From Catenulispora sp. (GTDB taxonomy: Bacteria; Actinomycetota; Actinomycetes; Streptomycetales; Catenulisporaceae): a DNA stretch of 34,376 nucleotides. Shown one piece after another: positions 7,612-15,848 of this stretch. The stretch lies in the NCBI GenBank assembly GCA_013361685.1, contig JABFXP010000242.1, forward strand, positions 1-34,376. Reading direction: 5' to 3'. The notes under the pieces were generated by a model. That model searched no databases and was not told the DNA's origin. It saw only the letters and a list, made by a program, of their open reading frames with translations. The position numbers and the translations under genes are program-made. Each line of letters begins with the position of its first letter. The stretch's first letter is position 1.

Positions 7612-9120
7612 ATGCGCCCCCTCGACGGCTTCATCCCGGTCGCCAGCCCGGTCGGCACCGCACCGGACGTCCCCGACCTCACCGACGACGCGGCGGCCCC
7701 CGTGAAGGGGTTCGCCTCGGACACCGGGGTCGGCCCCGGCGAGCCGATCGACTTCCACATCTCGGTCGCCGAGCCCGGGACGGTGACCGTCGAGATCTAC
7801 CGGGTCGGCGATCACGACGGCGAGCGCACCGTGCTGCTCGGCGCCAGCGAGCCGATCGCCGCGGTGGTCCAGCCGGAGCCGGTGACCGACGCGCGGAGCG
7901 GGCTGATCACTTGTCCGTGGCAGGCGTCGTGGCGGCTGAACGTGCCCGGGGACTGGAAGTCCGGCGCCTATCTGGCCGTGCTGCGCGCCGAGGGCGGCGC
8001 GAACTTCGTGCCCTTCGTCGTCCGCAGGCTGCGGAGCTCCGCGAGCTGGCTGGTCGTGGTGCCGTTCGCCTGCTACCAGGCGTACAACATGTATCCCTTC
8101 GACGGCGCGCGCGGGAAGAACCTCTACTACGGCTTCGACGCGACCGGCGAGCACGGTGAGAAGGGCGGCCAGTCCAGCAAGCTGCGGGCCCAGTCGGTCT
8201 CGTTCCAGCGGCCGTATGAGCTGACCGGCATGCCGCGCGAGGCCGAGCGCGTCCACGACTTCATCGTCTGGGCCGAGCGGCAGGGCTACGACATGGAGTT
8301 CGCGACGAGCGCCGATCTCAACGACGGCCGGATCGACCCGCTCGCCTACAAGGGCCTGATCTTCCCCGGCCATGACGAGTACTGGTCGGCGGGCATGCGC
8401 CGGACGCTGGTGCGGGCGTTCGACGGCGGCGTGTCGGCGGTGTTCCTGCAGGCGAACAACGTGTACTGGCACATCCGGTATGAGGGTTCGACGATCACCT
8501 GTCACAAGTCGCGCCAGGATCCGGTGAAGAACAAGCGTCCGGGGCAGACGGTGATGTGGCGTGATCTGCGGCTGCCGGAGCAGGAGCTGCTGGGCGCGCA
8601 GTATGTGAGCGTGGTCAAGGACGACGCCCCGTTGGTGGCGGCGAACGCCGACCACTGGTTCTGGCAGGCGGCGGGCGTCGGCGAGGGTGAGGCGTTCCCG
8701 GGCCTGGTCGGCGGTGAGGCGGACAGCGTCCAGGCGAAGTACCGGGAGGCGGACGCGGCCGAGTTCACGATCCTGGCGCGCTCCCCCTACACCGACGGTG
8801 CGGGCGGCGACCGGGTCCAGCACACGGTGTTGCACCGTAAGCCCAGCGGAGCGTGGGTGTTCGACGCCGGCACCTTCTACTGGCCGTTGGCGCTGGGCCG
8901 TGAGGGGTTCGTCGATCCGCGGATCGAGGCGGCGACGGCGGCGTTGCTGGCCCGGATCGCGGCCGGGGACGGCCTGGCTTCGCGGTCGGCGCGGCGCCGG
9001 GCGGCGTTCGCGGCGGCGGTGCGGCGGGAGGCGAGCCCGGCGGCGGTGTCGGCGAAGGCGAAGCCGGTGGTGAAGCGGGTCGGGCGGAAGGTGAAGCACA
9101 CGTTGAAGAGGACGTCATGA
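7612..9120 (+). CDS. N,N-dimethylformamidase beta-subunit-like protein
   Basis: The 502-residue protein has a beta-rich Ig-like part at about 40-138. A larger domain follows at about 145-450, with signature stretches FACYQAYNMYPFDG (152-165) and GHDEYWS. This arrangement matches the C-terminal domain family named after the large subunit of N,N-dimethylformamidase, a mononuclear iron amidohydrolase. Actinobacterial homologues are numerous, and their substrates are mostly unknown. No small subunit gene is adjacent, so true dimethylformamidase activity is not supported. The last 50 residues are an Ala/Arg/Lys-rich basic tail. TAGGCT (7598-7603) ends 8 bases before the ATG and there is no Shine-Dalgarno sequence, suggesting a leaderless mRNA. 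The stop overlaps the start of the next gene (ATGA). Confidence 0.8.
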   Translation: MRPLDGFIPVASPVGTAPDVPDLTDDAAAPVKGFASDTGVGPGEPIDFHISVAEPGTVTVEIYRVGDHDGERTVLLGASEPIAAVVQPEPVTDARSGLITCPWQASWRLNVPGDWKSGAYLAVLRAEGGANFVPFVVRRLRSSASWLVVVPFACYQAYNMYPFDGARGKNLYYGFDATGEHGEKGGQSSKLRAQSVSFQRPYELTGMPREAERVHDFIVWAERQGYDMEFATSADLNDGRIDPLAYKGLIFPGHDEYWSAGMRRTLVRAFDGGVSAVFLQANNVYWHIRYEGSTITCHKSRQDPVKNKRPGQTVMWRDLRLPEQELLGAQYVSVVKDDAPLVAANADHWFWQAAGVGEGEAFPGLVGGEADSVQAKYREADAAEFTILARSPYTDGAGGDRVQHTVLHRKPSGAWVFDAGTFYWPLALGREGFVDPRIEAATAALLARIAAGDGLASRSARRRAAFAAAVRREASPAAVSAKAKPVVKRVGRKVKHTLKRTS

Positions 9121-9653
9121 AAGATCGAATAGCGCGGGGGCTGCGGGCCCGGTCGGCCGAGGCGGCTTCGAAGCCGGTGCGGGCCGTCCGTCTGGACCCG
9201 CTCGCGGCGTCGGAGTTCCCGGCGTGGAAGGCGCTCTCCGCGAGCGGTTACGCCGATTCGCAGGTGAGGTCCGGGCACTGGACCGCGGAGGTCGCGGCCG
9301 AGTTGGCCGCCCAGGAGTTCCAGGCACTGCTGCCCGAGGGCCTGGAGACGCCCGGTCACCACGTGTGGGTGGCGCGCGACGCGGAGACCGTCGCCAGGGT
9401 CGGCACGCTGTGGATCATGATGCGGCCCCGGGGCGGTCGCCAGGAGGCGTACATCAACGACGTGCGTGTGGATGCGGACCGGCAGGGCGGCGGTTACGGC
9501 CGGGCGATCATGGAGGCCGGGGCGGAGGCGGCGAAGAAGCTGGGCGCCGATGTCGTCGCGCTGAACGTGCACGGGTTCAACGACCGCGCCTACAACCTCT
9601 ACAAGAGCCTCGGCTATCAGGTCGCGAACCGCCACATGCGGCTGGAGCTTTAG
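9117..9653 (+). CDS. GNAT-family N-acetyltransferase
   Basis: The 178-residue protein has a GNAT fold at about 60-178. The strand YINDVRVDADRQGGGYGRAIM (motif A; acetyl-CoA pyrophosphate loop of the R/Q-x-x-G-x-G/A type) is followed by ALNVHGFNDRAYNLYKSLGYQ (motif B). Both are characteristic. The N-terminal 50 residues are basic. Its ATG overlaps the previous gene's TGA by 4 bases (ATGA), so translation is coupled to the dimethylformamidase-like protein and the two probably work in one pathway. The acceptor substrate is unknown. The last 4 bases overlap the end of convergent rsmE. Confidence 0.9.
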   Translation: MKDRIARGLRARSAEAASKPVRAVRLDPLAASEFPAWKALSASGYADSQVRSGHWTAEVAAELAAQEFQALLPEGLETPGHHVWVARDAETVARVGTLWIMMRPRGGRQEAYINDVRVDADRQGGGYGRAIMEAGAEAAKKLGADVVALNVHGFNDRAYNLYKSLGYQVANRHMRLEL

Positions 9654-10393
9654 CCCCACCGTCCGGAGCGGGCCAGCACGATCGTGGCGGCGGCGGTTCC
9701 GGCCGTGGAGGTGCGCAGAACAGTCGGCCCCATTTTGTAGGGCGTCGCGCCGGCGGCTTCGAAGGCCGCCATCTCCTGGGGGGAGATCGAGCCCTCGGGA
9801 CCGATCACGAGCACGATCTCGCCGCCGGTCGCCATGTCGAGCCGCGCCAGCGGCTTGTCGGCGTCCTCGTGCAGGATCAGCGCCTGGTCGGCGTCCGCCA
9901 GCAGTTTGGCGACGTCGGCGGTGGAGTGCAGCGGCTCGATCGTCGGCCACCAGGTGCGCCGCGACTGTTTGGCCGCCTCGCGCGCCGTGGCCCGCCACTT
10001 GTTCAGCGCCTTCTCGCCGCGTTCGCCCTTCCACTGCACGATGGACCGGCTGGCGGCCCACGGCACGACGGCGTCGACGCCGATCTCGGTCATGGTCTCC
10101 ACGGCGGTCTCGCCGCGGTCGCCCTTGGGCAGCGCCTGCACGACGGTGATGCGGGGGGCCGGGGCGGGCTCGCGCGTGACGTCGCGGACGTCGAGCTCCA
10201 GCCAGTCCTTGTGGGCGACGGCCACCACGCACTCGGCGACCGCGCCCCGGCCGTCGGCGAGGTCGACGCGCTCCCCGGCGGTGAGGCGGCGCACCAGCGC
10301 GGCGTGCCGCCCCTCGGGGCCGTCCAGGCGGACGCGGGCCCCGCGTCCGGTCGTATCGGCGCCCTCCCACCAGAAGACCGGCGCGGTGCTCAC
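9650..10393 (-). CDS. rsmE: 16S rRNA (uracil1498-N3)-methyltransferase RsmE
   Basis: The 247-residue protein has an N-terminal PUA-like domain (about 1-70) and a SPOUT methyltransferase domain. The SPOUT knot motifs are visible as VLVIGPEGSISPQE (near 195) and MGPTVLRTSTAG (near 225). The family methylates U1498 of 16S rRNA using S-adenosylmethionine. E. coli RsmE has LRTETA where this protein has LRTSTA, a common actinobacterial variant. The ATG at 10393 lies 31 bases after the dnaJ stop, and AGAAGGAGA just upstream provides a strong ribosome-binding site. The order hrcA-dnaJ-rsmE is standard in actinobacteria, and the three are likely cotranscribed from the CIRCE-controlled promoter. Confidence 0.96.
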   Translation of the reverse strand: MSTAPVFWWEGADTTGRGARVRLDGPEGRHAALVRRLTAGERVDLADGRGAVAECVVAVAHKDWLELDVRDVTREPAPAPRITVVQALPKGDRGETAVETMTEIGVDAVVPWAASRSIVQWKGERGEKALNKWRATAREAAKQSRRTWWPTIEPLHSTADVAKLLADADQALILHEDADKPLARLDMATGGEIVLVIGPEGSISPQEMAAFEAAGATPYKMGPTVLRTSTAGTAAATIVLARSGRWG

Positions 10394-10424
10394 GTATCTC
10401 CTTCTAGGAAGAACTCGGAATCAG

Positions 10425-11552
10425 TCAGCGCGCGTTGAAGGCGTCCCGCAGCCGCGAGAACAGCTTCTGCTGGCCGGGCGCGAACTCGCCGGAGGGCCGC
10501 TCCTCGCCGCGCAGCTTGGCCAGCCGCCGCAGCAGCTCCTCCTGCTCGGCGTCGAGCTTGGTCGGGGTCTTGACCTCGACGTGCACGATCAGGTCGCCGC
10601 GCCCGGCGCCGCGCAGGTGCTGGATGCCGTGCCCGCGCAGGGTGATCGCGTGCCCGGACTGGGTGCCGGGGCGCACGTCGATCTCCGCCGGGCCGTCCAG
10701 CGTCTCCAGCGGCAGCTTGGTGCCCAGGGAGGCGGCCGTCATCGGCAGCGTCACGGTGCAGTGCAGATCGTCGCCGCGCCGCTGGAATATCGGGTGCGGC
10801 AGCTCGACGATCTCGATGAACAGGTCGCCGGCCGGGCCGCCGCCGGGGCCGACCTCGCCCTCGCCGGCCAGCTGGATCCGGGTGCCGTTGTCCACGCCCG
10901 GCGGGATCTTCACGGTCAGCTTGCGGCGGGTGCGGACCCGGCCCTCGCCGGAGCACTCCGGGCAGGGGCTGGGCACCACGGTGCCGAAGCCCTGGCACTG
11001 CGGGCACGGCCGGGAGGTCATGACCTGCCCCAGGAAGGAGCGGGTGACCTGGGAGACCTCGCCGCGGCCGTTGCACATGTCGCAGGTGACCGGGTGGGTG
11101 CCGGGGGCCGAGCCCTCGCCGGAGCAGGCCACGCAGATGACGGCGGTGTCCACCGAGATCTCCCGGGCCGCGCCGAAGGCGGCGTCGGCGAGTTCGATCT
11201 CGATGCGGATCAGCGCGTCGTTGCCCTTGCGGACCCGCGAGCGCGGGCCGCGCGCGGTGGCGCCGCCGAAGAAGGCGTCCATGATGTCGGTGAAGCCGAA
11301 GCCGGCGAAGCCGCCGGCGCCGCCTCCGGAGGCGCGCGGGTCGCCGCCGAGGTCGTACATCTGGCGCTTCTGCGGGTCCGACAGGACCTCGTAGGCCATG
11401 CCTATCTCTTTGAACCGCTCCTGCGTCCCCGGGTCCGGGTTCACGTCCGGGTGCAGTTCACGGGCCAGGCGCCGGTACGCCTTCTTGATCTCGTCCTGTG
11501 TGGCGTCCCGCCGCACGCCCAGGACCGCGTAGTAATCAGTCGACACCGACAT
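10425..11552 (-). CDS. dnaJ: Chaperone DnaJ (hrcA-linked, DnaJ2 type)
   Basis: The 375-residue co-chaperone has all type I DnaJ parts. The J domain (about 5-68) contains HPD at 34-36. A short Gly/Phe region occupies about 70-98. Four CxxCxGxG zinc modules start at Cys 140, 157, 183 and 197, and C-terminal substrate-binding domains follow. It stimulates the DnaK ATPase and delivers clients. The ATG at 11552 is chosen because it opens the standard [13 protein letters not shown] start and has GAGGGC close upstream; a TTG 24 bases further out is unlikely. Linkage to hrcA, and the absence of dnaK/grpE here, mark it as the second actinobacterial dnaJ. It should be heat-inducible through HrcA if cotranscribed with hrcA, whose stop is about 60 bases upstream. 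Confidence 0.97.
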   Translation of the reverse strand: MSVSTDYYAVLGVRRDATQDEIKKAYRRLARELHPDVNPDPGTQERFKEIGMAYEVLSDPQKRQMYDLGGDPRASGGGAGGFAGFGFTDIMDAFFGGATARGPRSRVRKGNDALIRIEIELADAAFGAAREISVDTAVICVACSGEGSAPGTHPVTCDMCNGRGEVSQVTRSFLGQVMTSRPCPQCQGFGTVVPSPCPECSGEGRVRTRRKLTVKIPPGVDNGTRIQLAGEGEVGPGGGPAGDLFIEIVELPHPIFQRRGDDLHCTVTLPMTAASLGTKLPLETLDGPAEIDVRPGTQSGHAITLRGHGIQHLRGAGRGDLIVHVEVKTPTKLDAEQEELLRRLAKLRGEERPSGEFAPGQQKLFSRLRDAFNAR

Positions 11553-11614
11553 GCCCTCGCTAGACTCCGCCCTCAAACTGCATACGAATTCACAAGCTAC
11601 GTGGTTCCAAGAGG

Positions 11615-12643
11615 TTAGGTCTCAGCCAGTATGCGCCCCACATAGGCGGCTACGGCGGTGACCGCACCCATCATGCCCGGGTAATCCATCCGAGTGGGTC
11701 CCAATACCCCCAGGTGGGCCACAACATCCTCACCGCGCCCGTAGCCGCTGGCCACCACGGACGTGGAGATCAGGCCCTCATGCGCGTTCTCGTGGCCGAT
11801 CCGCACTGTGAGACCGGACTGCGCCTCTCCGAACAGGCGCAGCAGCACCACCTGTTCCTCCAGCGCCTCCAGCACCGGATACACCGTGTCCGGGAAGTCG
11901 TGGCGGAACCGCGCCAGGTTGGCGGTGCCGGCCATCACGATCCGCTCCTCACGCTGTTCCACGACCGCGTCCAGCAGGGTCGCGACGAGCGCGGCGACCC
12001 AGCTGCGGTCCTGCGCCGGGGAACGTTCGGCGAAATCGGCCAGAAGAGTCGGCACGTCACTCAGATGCTGGGCCCCGACCTCGGTGTTGAGCCGGGCCCG
12101 GACGTCGGCGACCGAGGACTCCGACACCGGCGCGCCGGTGTCCACGATGCGCTGCTCGACCCGGCCGGTGTCGGTGATCAGCACCAGCATGATCCGGCTC
12201 GGGGTCATCGGCACCAGTTCCACGTGCCGCACCGCGGACCGGGTCAGCGACGGGTACTGCACCACGGCGACCTGCTGCGTTATCTGGGCCAGCAGCCGCA
12301 CCGTGCGGGCCACCACGTCGTCGAGGTCCACCGCGCCGTCCAGGAACGAGTGGATGGCCCGCCGCTCGGCCACCGACAGCGGCTTGACCTGCGAGAGCCG
12401 GTCCACGAACAGCCGGTAGCCCTTGTCCGTGGGCACCCGGCCGGCGCTGGTGTGCGGCTGGTGGATGTAGCCCTCGTCCTCCAGGGCCGCCATCTCGTTC
12501 CGTATCGTCGCCGGCGAGACCCCGATGTTGTGCCGCTCGACCAGGGCCTTGGAGCCGACCGGCTCCCTGGTGGCGACGTAGTCCTGCACGATGGCGCGGA
12601 GCACGTCGAGCTTGCGCTCGTCGAGCCTGTTCTCAGTCGTCAC
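11615..12643 (-). CDS. hrcA: Heat-inducible transcription repressor HrcA
   Basis: The 342-residue protein begins with a winged helix-turn-helix (about 1-75, including [21 protein letters not shown]). The HrcA ligand/GAF-like domain follows (about 100-335). HrcA represses class I heat-shock genes by binding CIRCE and is kept folded by GroEL. The start is GTG at 12643, supported by GGAGG six bases upstream. A CIRCE element lies 52 bases upstream of the start, so the gene represses itself and, by readthrough, dnaJ and perhaps rsmE. Confidence 0.97.
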   Translation of the reverse strand: MTTENRLDERKLDVLRAIVQDYVATREPVGSKALVERHNIGVSPATIRNEMAALEDEGYIHQPHTSAGRVPTDKGYRLFVDRLSQVKPLSVAERRAIHSFLDGAVDLDDVVARTVRLLAQITQQVAVVQYPSLTRSAVRHVELVPMTPSRIMLVLITDTGRVEQRIVDTGAPVSESSVADVRARLNTEVGAQHLSDVPTLLADFAERSPAQDRSWVAALVATLLDAVVEQREERIVMAGTANLARFRHDFPDTVYPVLEALEEQVVLLRLFGEAQSGLTVRIGHENAHEGLISTSVVASGYGRGEDVVAHLGVLGPTRMDYPGMMGAVTAVAAYVGRILAET

Positions 12644-12694
12644 ACCCGCCTCCGCTCCTCGGCGCCCCCGCGCCGCCGCTCACCGCGCCGATCA

Positions 12695-12721
12695 CTGGCA
12701 CTCAACGGGGTGGAGTGCCAA
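12695..12721 (-). promoter_or_regulatory. CIRCE operator of hrcA
   Basis: The minus strand reads TTGGCACTC-N9-GAGTGCCAG, against the consensus TTAGCACTC-N9-GAGTGCTAA. The spacer is exactly 9 bases and the inner GCACTC/GAGTGC half-sites are perfect; outer bases are G/C-shifted as usual in high-GC genomes. It sits just downstream of a likely -10 element and upstream of the hrcA start, the classical autoregulatory position. Confidence 0.95.
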
Positions 12722-12733
12722 GGCATTCCTTTC

Positions 12734-12739
12734 AGTGTA
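12734..12739 (-). promoter_or_regulatory. Probable -10 element of the hrcA-dnaJ operon
   Basis: TACACT on the minus strand lies 12 bases before the CIRCE, so a transcript would start just ahead of or at the operator. I could not find a convincing -35 box at 16-18 bases. Confidence 0.5.
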
Positions 12740-12868
12740 ACGGCGAGTAGCGGCCAATGGTCCTCCCCCCGGTGGGGTAATACTCGCGGCCCAGGTGAAA
12801 GCCGCCGGTCAGACGGCGCGACCGGCGCGGGCCGGACAAACCGCCGGCGCCCCTGGGAAGATCGGGGC

Positions 12869-13720
12869 ATGAGTGCGTGGAAAGAGACCGCCGACGGGGT
12901 ATTCACCCGCCGCTTCGAACCCGTGAACGTCACCGTGACCGCGGTGCTCGGCGGCGACGGCGTGCTGGTCGTCGACACCCGGTGCAGCGTGCAGGAAGGC
13001 GAGGAACTGCGGGCGGAGCTGGCGGCGCTGACGCCGCTGCCGGTGCGCTGGGTCGTCAACACCCACGTCCACTTCGACCACATGTGGGGCAACGCCGCGT
13101 TCGACGTGCCGCTGATGGAGCCGCCGGCCGAGTTCTGGGGACACCGGGACATGCCCGACTACGACCCGGATGACGCGGAGTTCGCCGAGCTGCGCGACAT
13201 GCTGCTGCGCGAAGGCGGCCCGGAGTGGAAGCCGAAGCTGGACGCGCTGGTGATCCGCAAGCCCGATCACCTCGTCACCGCCTCGCACGCCCTCGATCTC
13301 GGCGGGCGCGTCATCGAGATGCTGCACCCGGGCCGCGGCCACACCGACCACGACCTGGTGCTGTGGCTGCCGGACGCCGAACTGCTGATCGGCGGCGACC
13401 TGGTGGAGCAGTCCGGGCCGGTGGCGTACGGCTCGGACTCCTTCCCGCTGGACTGGCCCGCGACGCTGGCCGCGCTGGCCGCGCTCACCACCGAGGGCAC
13501 CACCTACGTCCCCGGCCACGGCGACCCCGCGGGCCGCGGGTTCCTCGCGGACAGCCGCGAGTTCGTCACCGCCGTCGCCGAGCAGATCAGGGCCCTGCAC
13601 GCGGACGGCGTCCCGGCCGACGCCGCCGTGGCCGCCGGCTCCTGGCCGATCGAGAACGGCTCACACTTCACCTCAGCGGTCGCGCGAGGCTACGCGCAGC
13701 TGTCCGGCACGCTCCCGTAA
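12869..13720 (+). CDS. Metallo-beta-lactamase-fold hydrolase
   Basis: The 283-residue protein carries the zinc motif HVHFDH at 66-71 (His 66, His 68, Asp 70, His 71). Further metal-ligand positions follow in GRGHTDHDLVLWLP, GGDLVE and VPGHGD. This is the full ligand set of a binuclear MBL hydrolase resembling the 'MBL fold metallo-hydrolase' group near glyoxalase II and class B lactamases. No signal peptide is seen, so it is probably cytoplasmic and not a secreted beta-lactamase. The ATG at 12869 has only GGGG upstream. The DUF3097 gene starts 10 bases after its stop, indicating an operon. The substrate is unknown. Confidence 0.88.
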   Translation: MSAWKETADGVFTRRFEPVNVTVTAVLGGDGVLVVDTRCSVQEGEELRAELAALTPLPVRWVVNTHVHFDHMWGNAAFDVPLMEPPAEFWGHRDMPDYDPDDAEFAELRDMLLREGGPEWKPKLDALVIRKPDHLVTASHALDLGGRVIEMLHPGRGHTDHDLVLWLPDAELLIGGDLVEQSGPVAYGSDSFPLDWPATLAALAALTTEGTTYVPGHGDPAGRGFLADSREFVTAVAEQIRALHADGVPADAAVAAGSWPIENGSHFTSAVARGYAQLSGTLP

Positions 13721-13729
13721 GGTGGCGGC

Positions 13730-14572
13730 GTGCCAGAGCCCGACACCCGCAGCAAGCAGTACTCCCCCGACCTGACCGCCGCCGCGCGCCGGCCGGCCTC
13801 CGCGGAGGTGGAGGCGGTGCGCGACCTGGTGGTGGAGGACGTCGAAACGGGCTTCTGCGGCGCCGTCGTCCGGGTGGAGAAGACTCCCGGCGGGCCGACC
13901 GTGACGTTGGAGGACCGGTTCGGCAAGCACCGGGTGTTCCCGCTCGGACCGGGATTCTGGATCGACGGCCGCCCGGTGTCGCTGGTGATGCCGCGGGCCT
14001 CGCAGGGTACTGCGACCCCGCAGCGTACGGCGTCGGGGTCCATCGCCGTGCCCAAGGCCCGGGCCCGCGTGGCGCGCGCCGGCCGGATCTACGTCGAGGG
14101 CCGCCACGACGCCGAGCTGGTGGAGAAGGTGTGGGGCGACGACCTGCGGATCGAGGGCGTGGTCGTGGAGTACCTGGAGGGCGTGGACGATCTGGCGGCG
14201 ATCGTCGAGGAGTTCCGGCCCGGCCCGGACGCGCGGCTGGGGGTGCTGGTGGACCATCTGCTGCCGGGCACCAAGGAGGCGCGCATCGTGGAGCAGGCTC
14301 GGCGTTCCCCGTTCGCGCAGTACCTGTTGGTGGTCGGGCATCCGTATGTGGACGTGTGGCAGGCGGTGAAGCCGTCGGCGCTGGGGGTTCAGGCCTGGCC
14401 GACGGTGCCGCGGGGCCGGCCGTGGAAGGAAGGGGTCTGCGAAGCCTTCGGCTGGCCGGTGGACACTCCGGCGGCGTGGAAGCGGATCCTGCGGTCGGTC
14501 CGCGACTTCCGGGATCTGGAGCCGGAACTGCTGGGCCGGGTCGAGGAGCTGATCGACTTCGTCACCGGGTGA
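13730..14572 (+). CDS. DUF3097 family protein
   Basis: The 280-residue protein belongs to an actinobacterial family of unknown function, recognised by the N-terminal SPDLTAAAR region and the block RIYVEGRHDAELVEKVWGDD (about 120-139). The order VEGRHDAE, then VVEYLEGVDDL, then VLVDHLLPGTKEARI resembles a TOPRIM fold (Glu in the first strand, acidic pair later), but this is my inference. The start is GTG 13730, with GGTGGCG just upstream. It is soluble and co-oriented with the MBL hydrolase 10 bases before it. Its stop is 33 bases from the end of the convergent lipoprotein gene. Confidence 0.85.
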   Translation: MPEPDTRSKQYSPDLTAAARRPASAEVEAVRDLVVEDVETGFCGAVVRVEKTPGGPTVTLEDRFGKHRVFPLGPGFWIDGRPVSLVMPRASQGTATPQRTASGSIAVPKARARVARAGRIYVEGRHDAELVEKVWGDDLRIEGVVVEYLEGVDDLAAIVEEFRPGPDARLGVLVDHLLPGTKEARIVEQARRSPFAQYLLVVGHPYVDVWQAVKPSALGVQAWPTVPRGRPWKEGVCEAFGWPVDTPAAWKRILRSVRDFRDLEPELLGRVEELIDFVTG

Positions 14573-14605
14573 GGCGGCAGCATTTCCGGCACCGGCACCG
14601 GCTGA

Positions 14606-15136
14606 TCACCGCGGCGCGGCGTAGTTCCCGGCGACCCAGCGAGAACTGGTCAGGACGTCGGCGGCGCAGTGCTCGGCACCGGCGCGGAAGGCGAGGTCGG
14701 TCCCGGGCGGGGTGAGGCGCAGGTACGCGGTCTCGCTGTCGCAGGGCGGGTTGCCGTCGCTGCCGTAGCCGACGACTTGTGCGGCGGTGGCGCCGGCGGC
14801 GAGCACGAAGGGTTCGGCGGTCGGGTCGGTGTTCACCGTGACCGGCAGTTGCTCGTGGGCGGGGCCGAGGACGGCGAGTCCGGGCTGCGCCGGCAGGGTG
14901 CAGGAGGTCGTGCCGGTGTTGGCGACGACGAGGTCCCAGTACGAGGTGCCGGCCGCGGCGCCGGGCAGTTTCCCGAGATCGGCCTTCAGCGTGCAGTCGC
15001 CGGAGCCGGTCGCCGCCCGGGCCGGGACGGCCGGCGCGGTCGAGGCACAGCCGGACAAGGTCAGGGCGCTGATAGCCGCGCCGGCCCACACCGCTGTGCC
15101 GCGCCGGGTCATGGCCGTCCTGGGCATCCGATGCAT
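14606..15136 (-). CDS. DUF4232-type lipoprotein
   Basis: The 176-residue protein starts with a twin-arginine-like RR (11-12), a hydrophobic stretch and the lipobox LSGC, with the lipidated Cys at 30. The mature part is an all-beta DUF4232-like domain with features such as WDLVVANTGTTSCTLPAQPGLAVL and four Cys residues (about 48, 78, 131, 157) that could form two disulfides. It should be anchored on the outer face of the cytoplasmic membrane. AAGGAGG stands 10 bases before the ATG at 15136; two further in-frame ATGs within nine codons are less favoured. Its function is unknown. The MOSC gene ends 45 bases upstream on the same strand. Confidence 0.85.
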   Translation of the reverse strand: MHRMPRTAMTRRGTAVWAGAAISALTLSGCASTAPAVPARAATGSGDCTLKADLGKLPGAAAGTSYWDLVVANTGTTSCTLPAQPGLAVLGPAHEQLPVTVNTDPTAEPFVLAAGATAAQVVGYGSDGNPPCDSETAYLRLTPPGTDLAFRAGAEHCAADVLTSSRWVAGNYAAPR

Positions 15137-15181
15137 GGTTCTGGTTCCTCCTTGCGGGAACCCCCCTTGGACGCCCGGGAA

Positions 15182-15835
15182 TCAGGCCTCTGCGGGTTCG
15201 AGCAGCCCGAGCCGCTTGCGCGCCCAGTTCTTCAGCGGCGGGGCCAGCTCCTCGATGCCGAGCAGCGTCTGCGCCTCGTCCCGGTCGCGGTGGTATATCC
15301 GCGAGCCGTCGAAGACGGTGAAGCCGTGGTCCGGACGGGACAGCACGTGCAGTTCGTCGCCCGCGCCGACCTCGCCCTCGCGGACCACGCGCAGATAGGC
15401 GCCGGGGCGCAGGGCCTGCTCGAAGCGGCGGGTCATGGTCCGGTCGCCGGCCCGGACGCCGAGCTTCCAGCACGGGATGCGGGGCTGCGCCACCTCGAAC
15501 TCGACGCTGCCGAGCCGCCAGCGCTCGCCGACCACGGCGTGGCTGACGTCGTAGCCGGCGATGGTGAGGTTCTCGCCGACGAACCCGTCCTCGACGTCGC
15601 GGCCGAGTTCGGCGGCCCAGAAGTCGAGGTCCTCGCGGGCGTAGGCGTAGACCGCCTTGTGGATGCCGGCGTGGCTCACCTGGTCGGCCTGCCGGTCGCC
15701 GGCGACGTGGTGATCGGCGATCTTCACCCGTCCGGGTACCGGTTCCTTGAAGATCGCGGTCTGCTTGACTTCGCCGCCCAGCTCCACATCGCGGGGCAGG
15801 CCGACGTTCACCGAGATCAGGAGCGCAGTGGTCAT
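15182..15835 (-). CDS. MOSC domain-containing protein (YiiM-like)
   Basis: The 217-residue protein contains a MOSC beta-barrel. Visible signatures are VSHAGIHKAVYAYAREDLDFW, GFVGENLTIAGYD and PRIPCWKLGVRAGD, whose Cys is the conserved residue expected to carry persulfide or bind Mo-cofactor. Stand-alone MOSC proteins of the YiiM type take part in molybdenum-cofactor-dependent reduction of N-hydroxylated compounds. The ATG at 15835 has GAGAGG 9 bases upstream; an ATG three codons earlier abuts that site. The start is 13 bases from the hemW stop, so it probably shares the hemW transcript. Confidence 0.9.
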   Translation of the reverse strand: MTTALLISVNVGLPRDVELGGEVKQTAIFKEPVPGRVKIADHHVAGDRQADQVSHAGIHKAVYAYAREDLDFWAAELGRDVEDGFVGENLTIAGYDVSHAVVGERWRLGSVEFEVAQPRIPCWKLGVRAGDRTMTRRFEQALRPGAYLRVVREGEVGAGDELHVLSRPDHGFTVFDGSRIYHRDRDEAQTLLGIEELAPPLKNWARKRLGLLEPAEA

Positions 15836-15848
15836 GGCGCCCATCCTC

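Noticed and set aside
12869-13720. Beta-lactamase resistance gene.
   Set aside because: No signal peptide is present, and the motif set is shared by many cytoplasmic MBL hydrolases.
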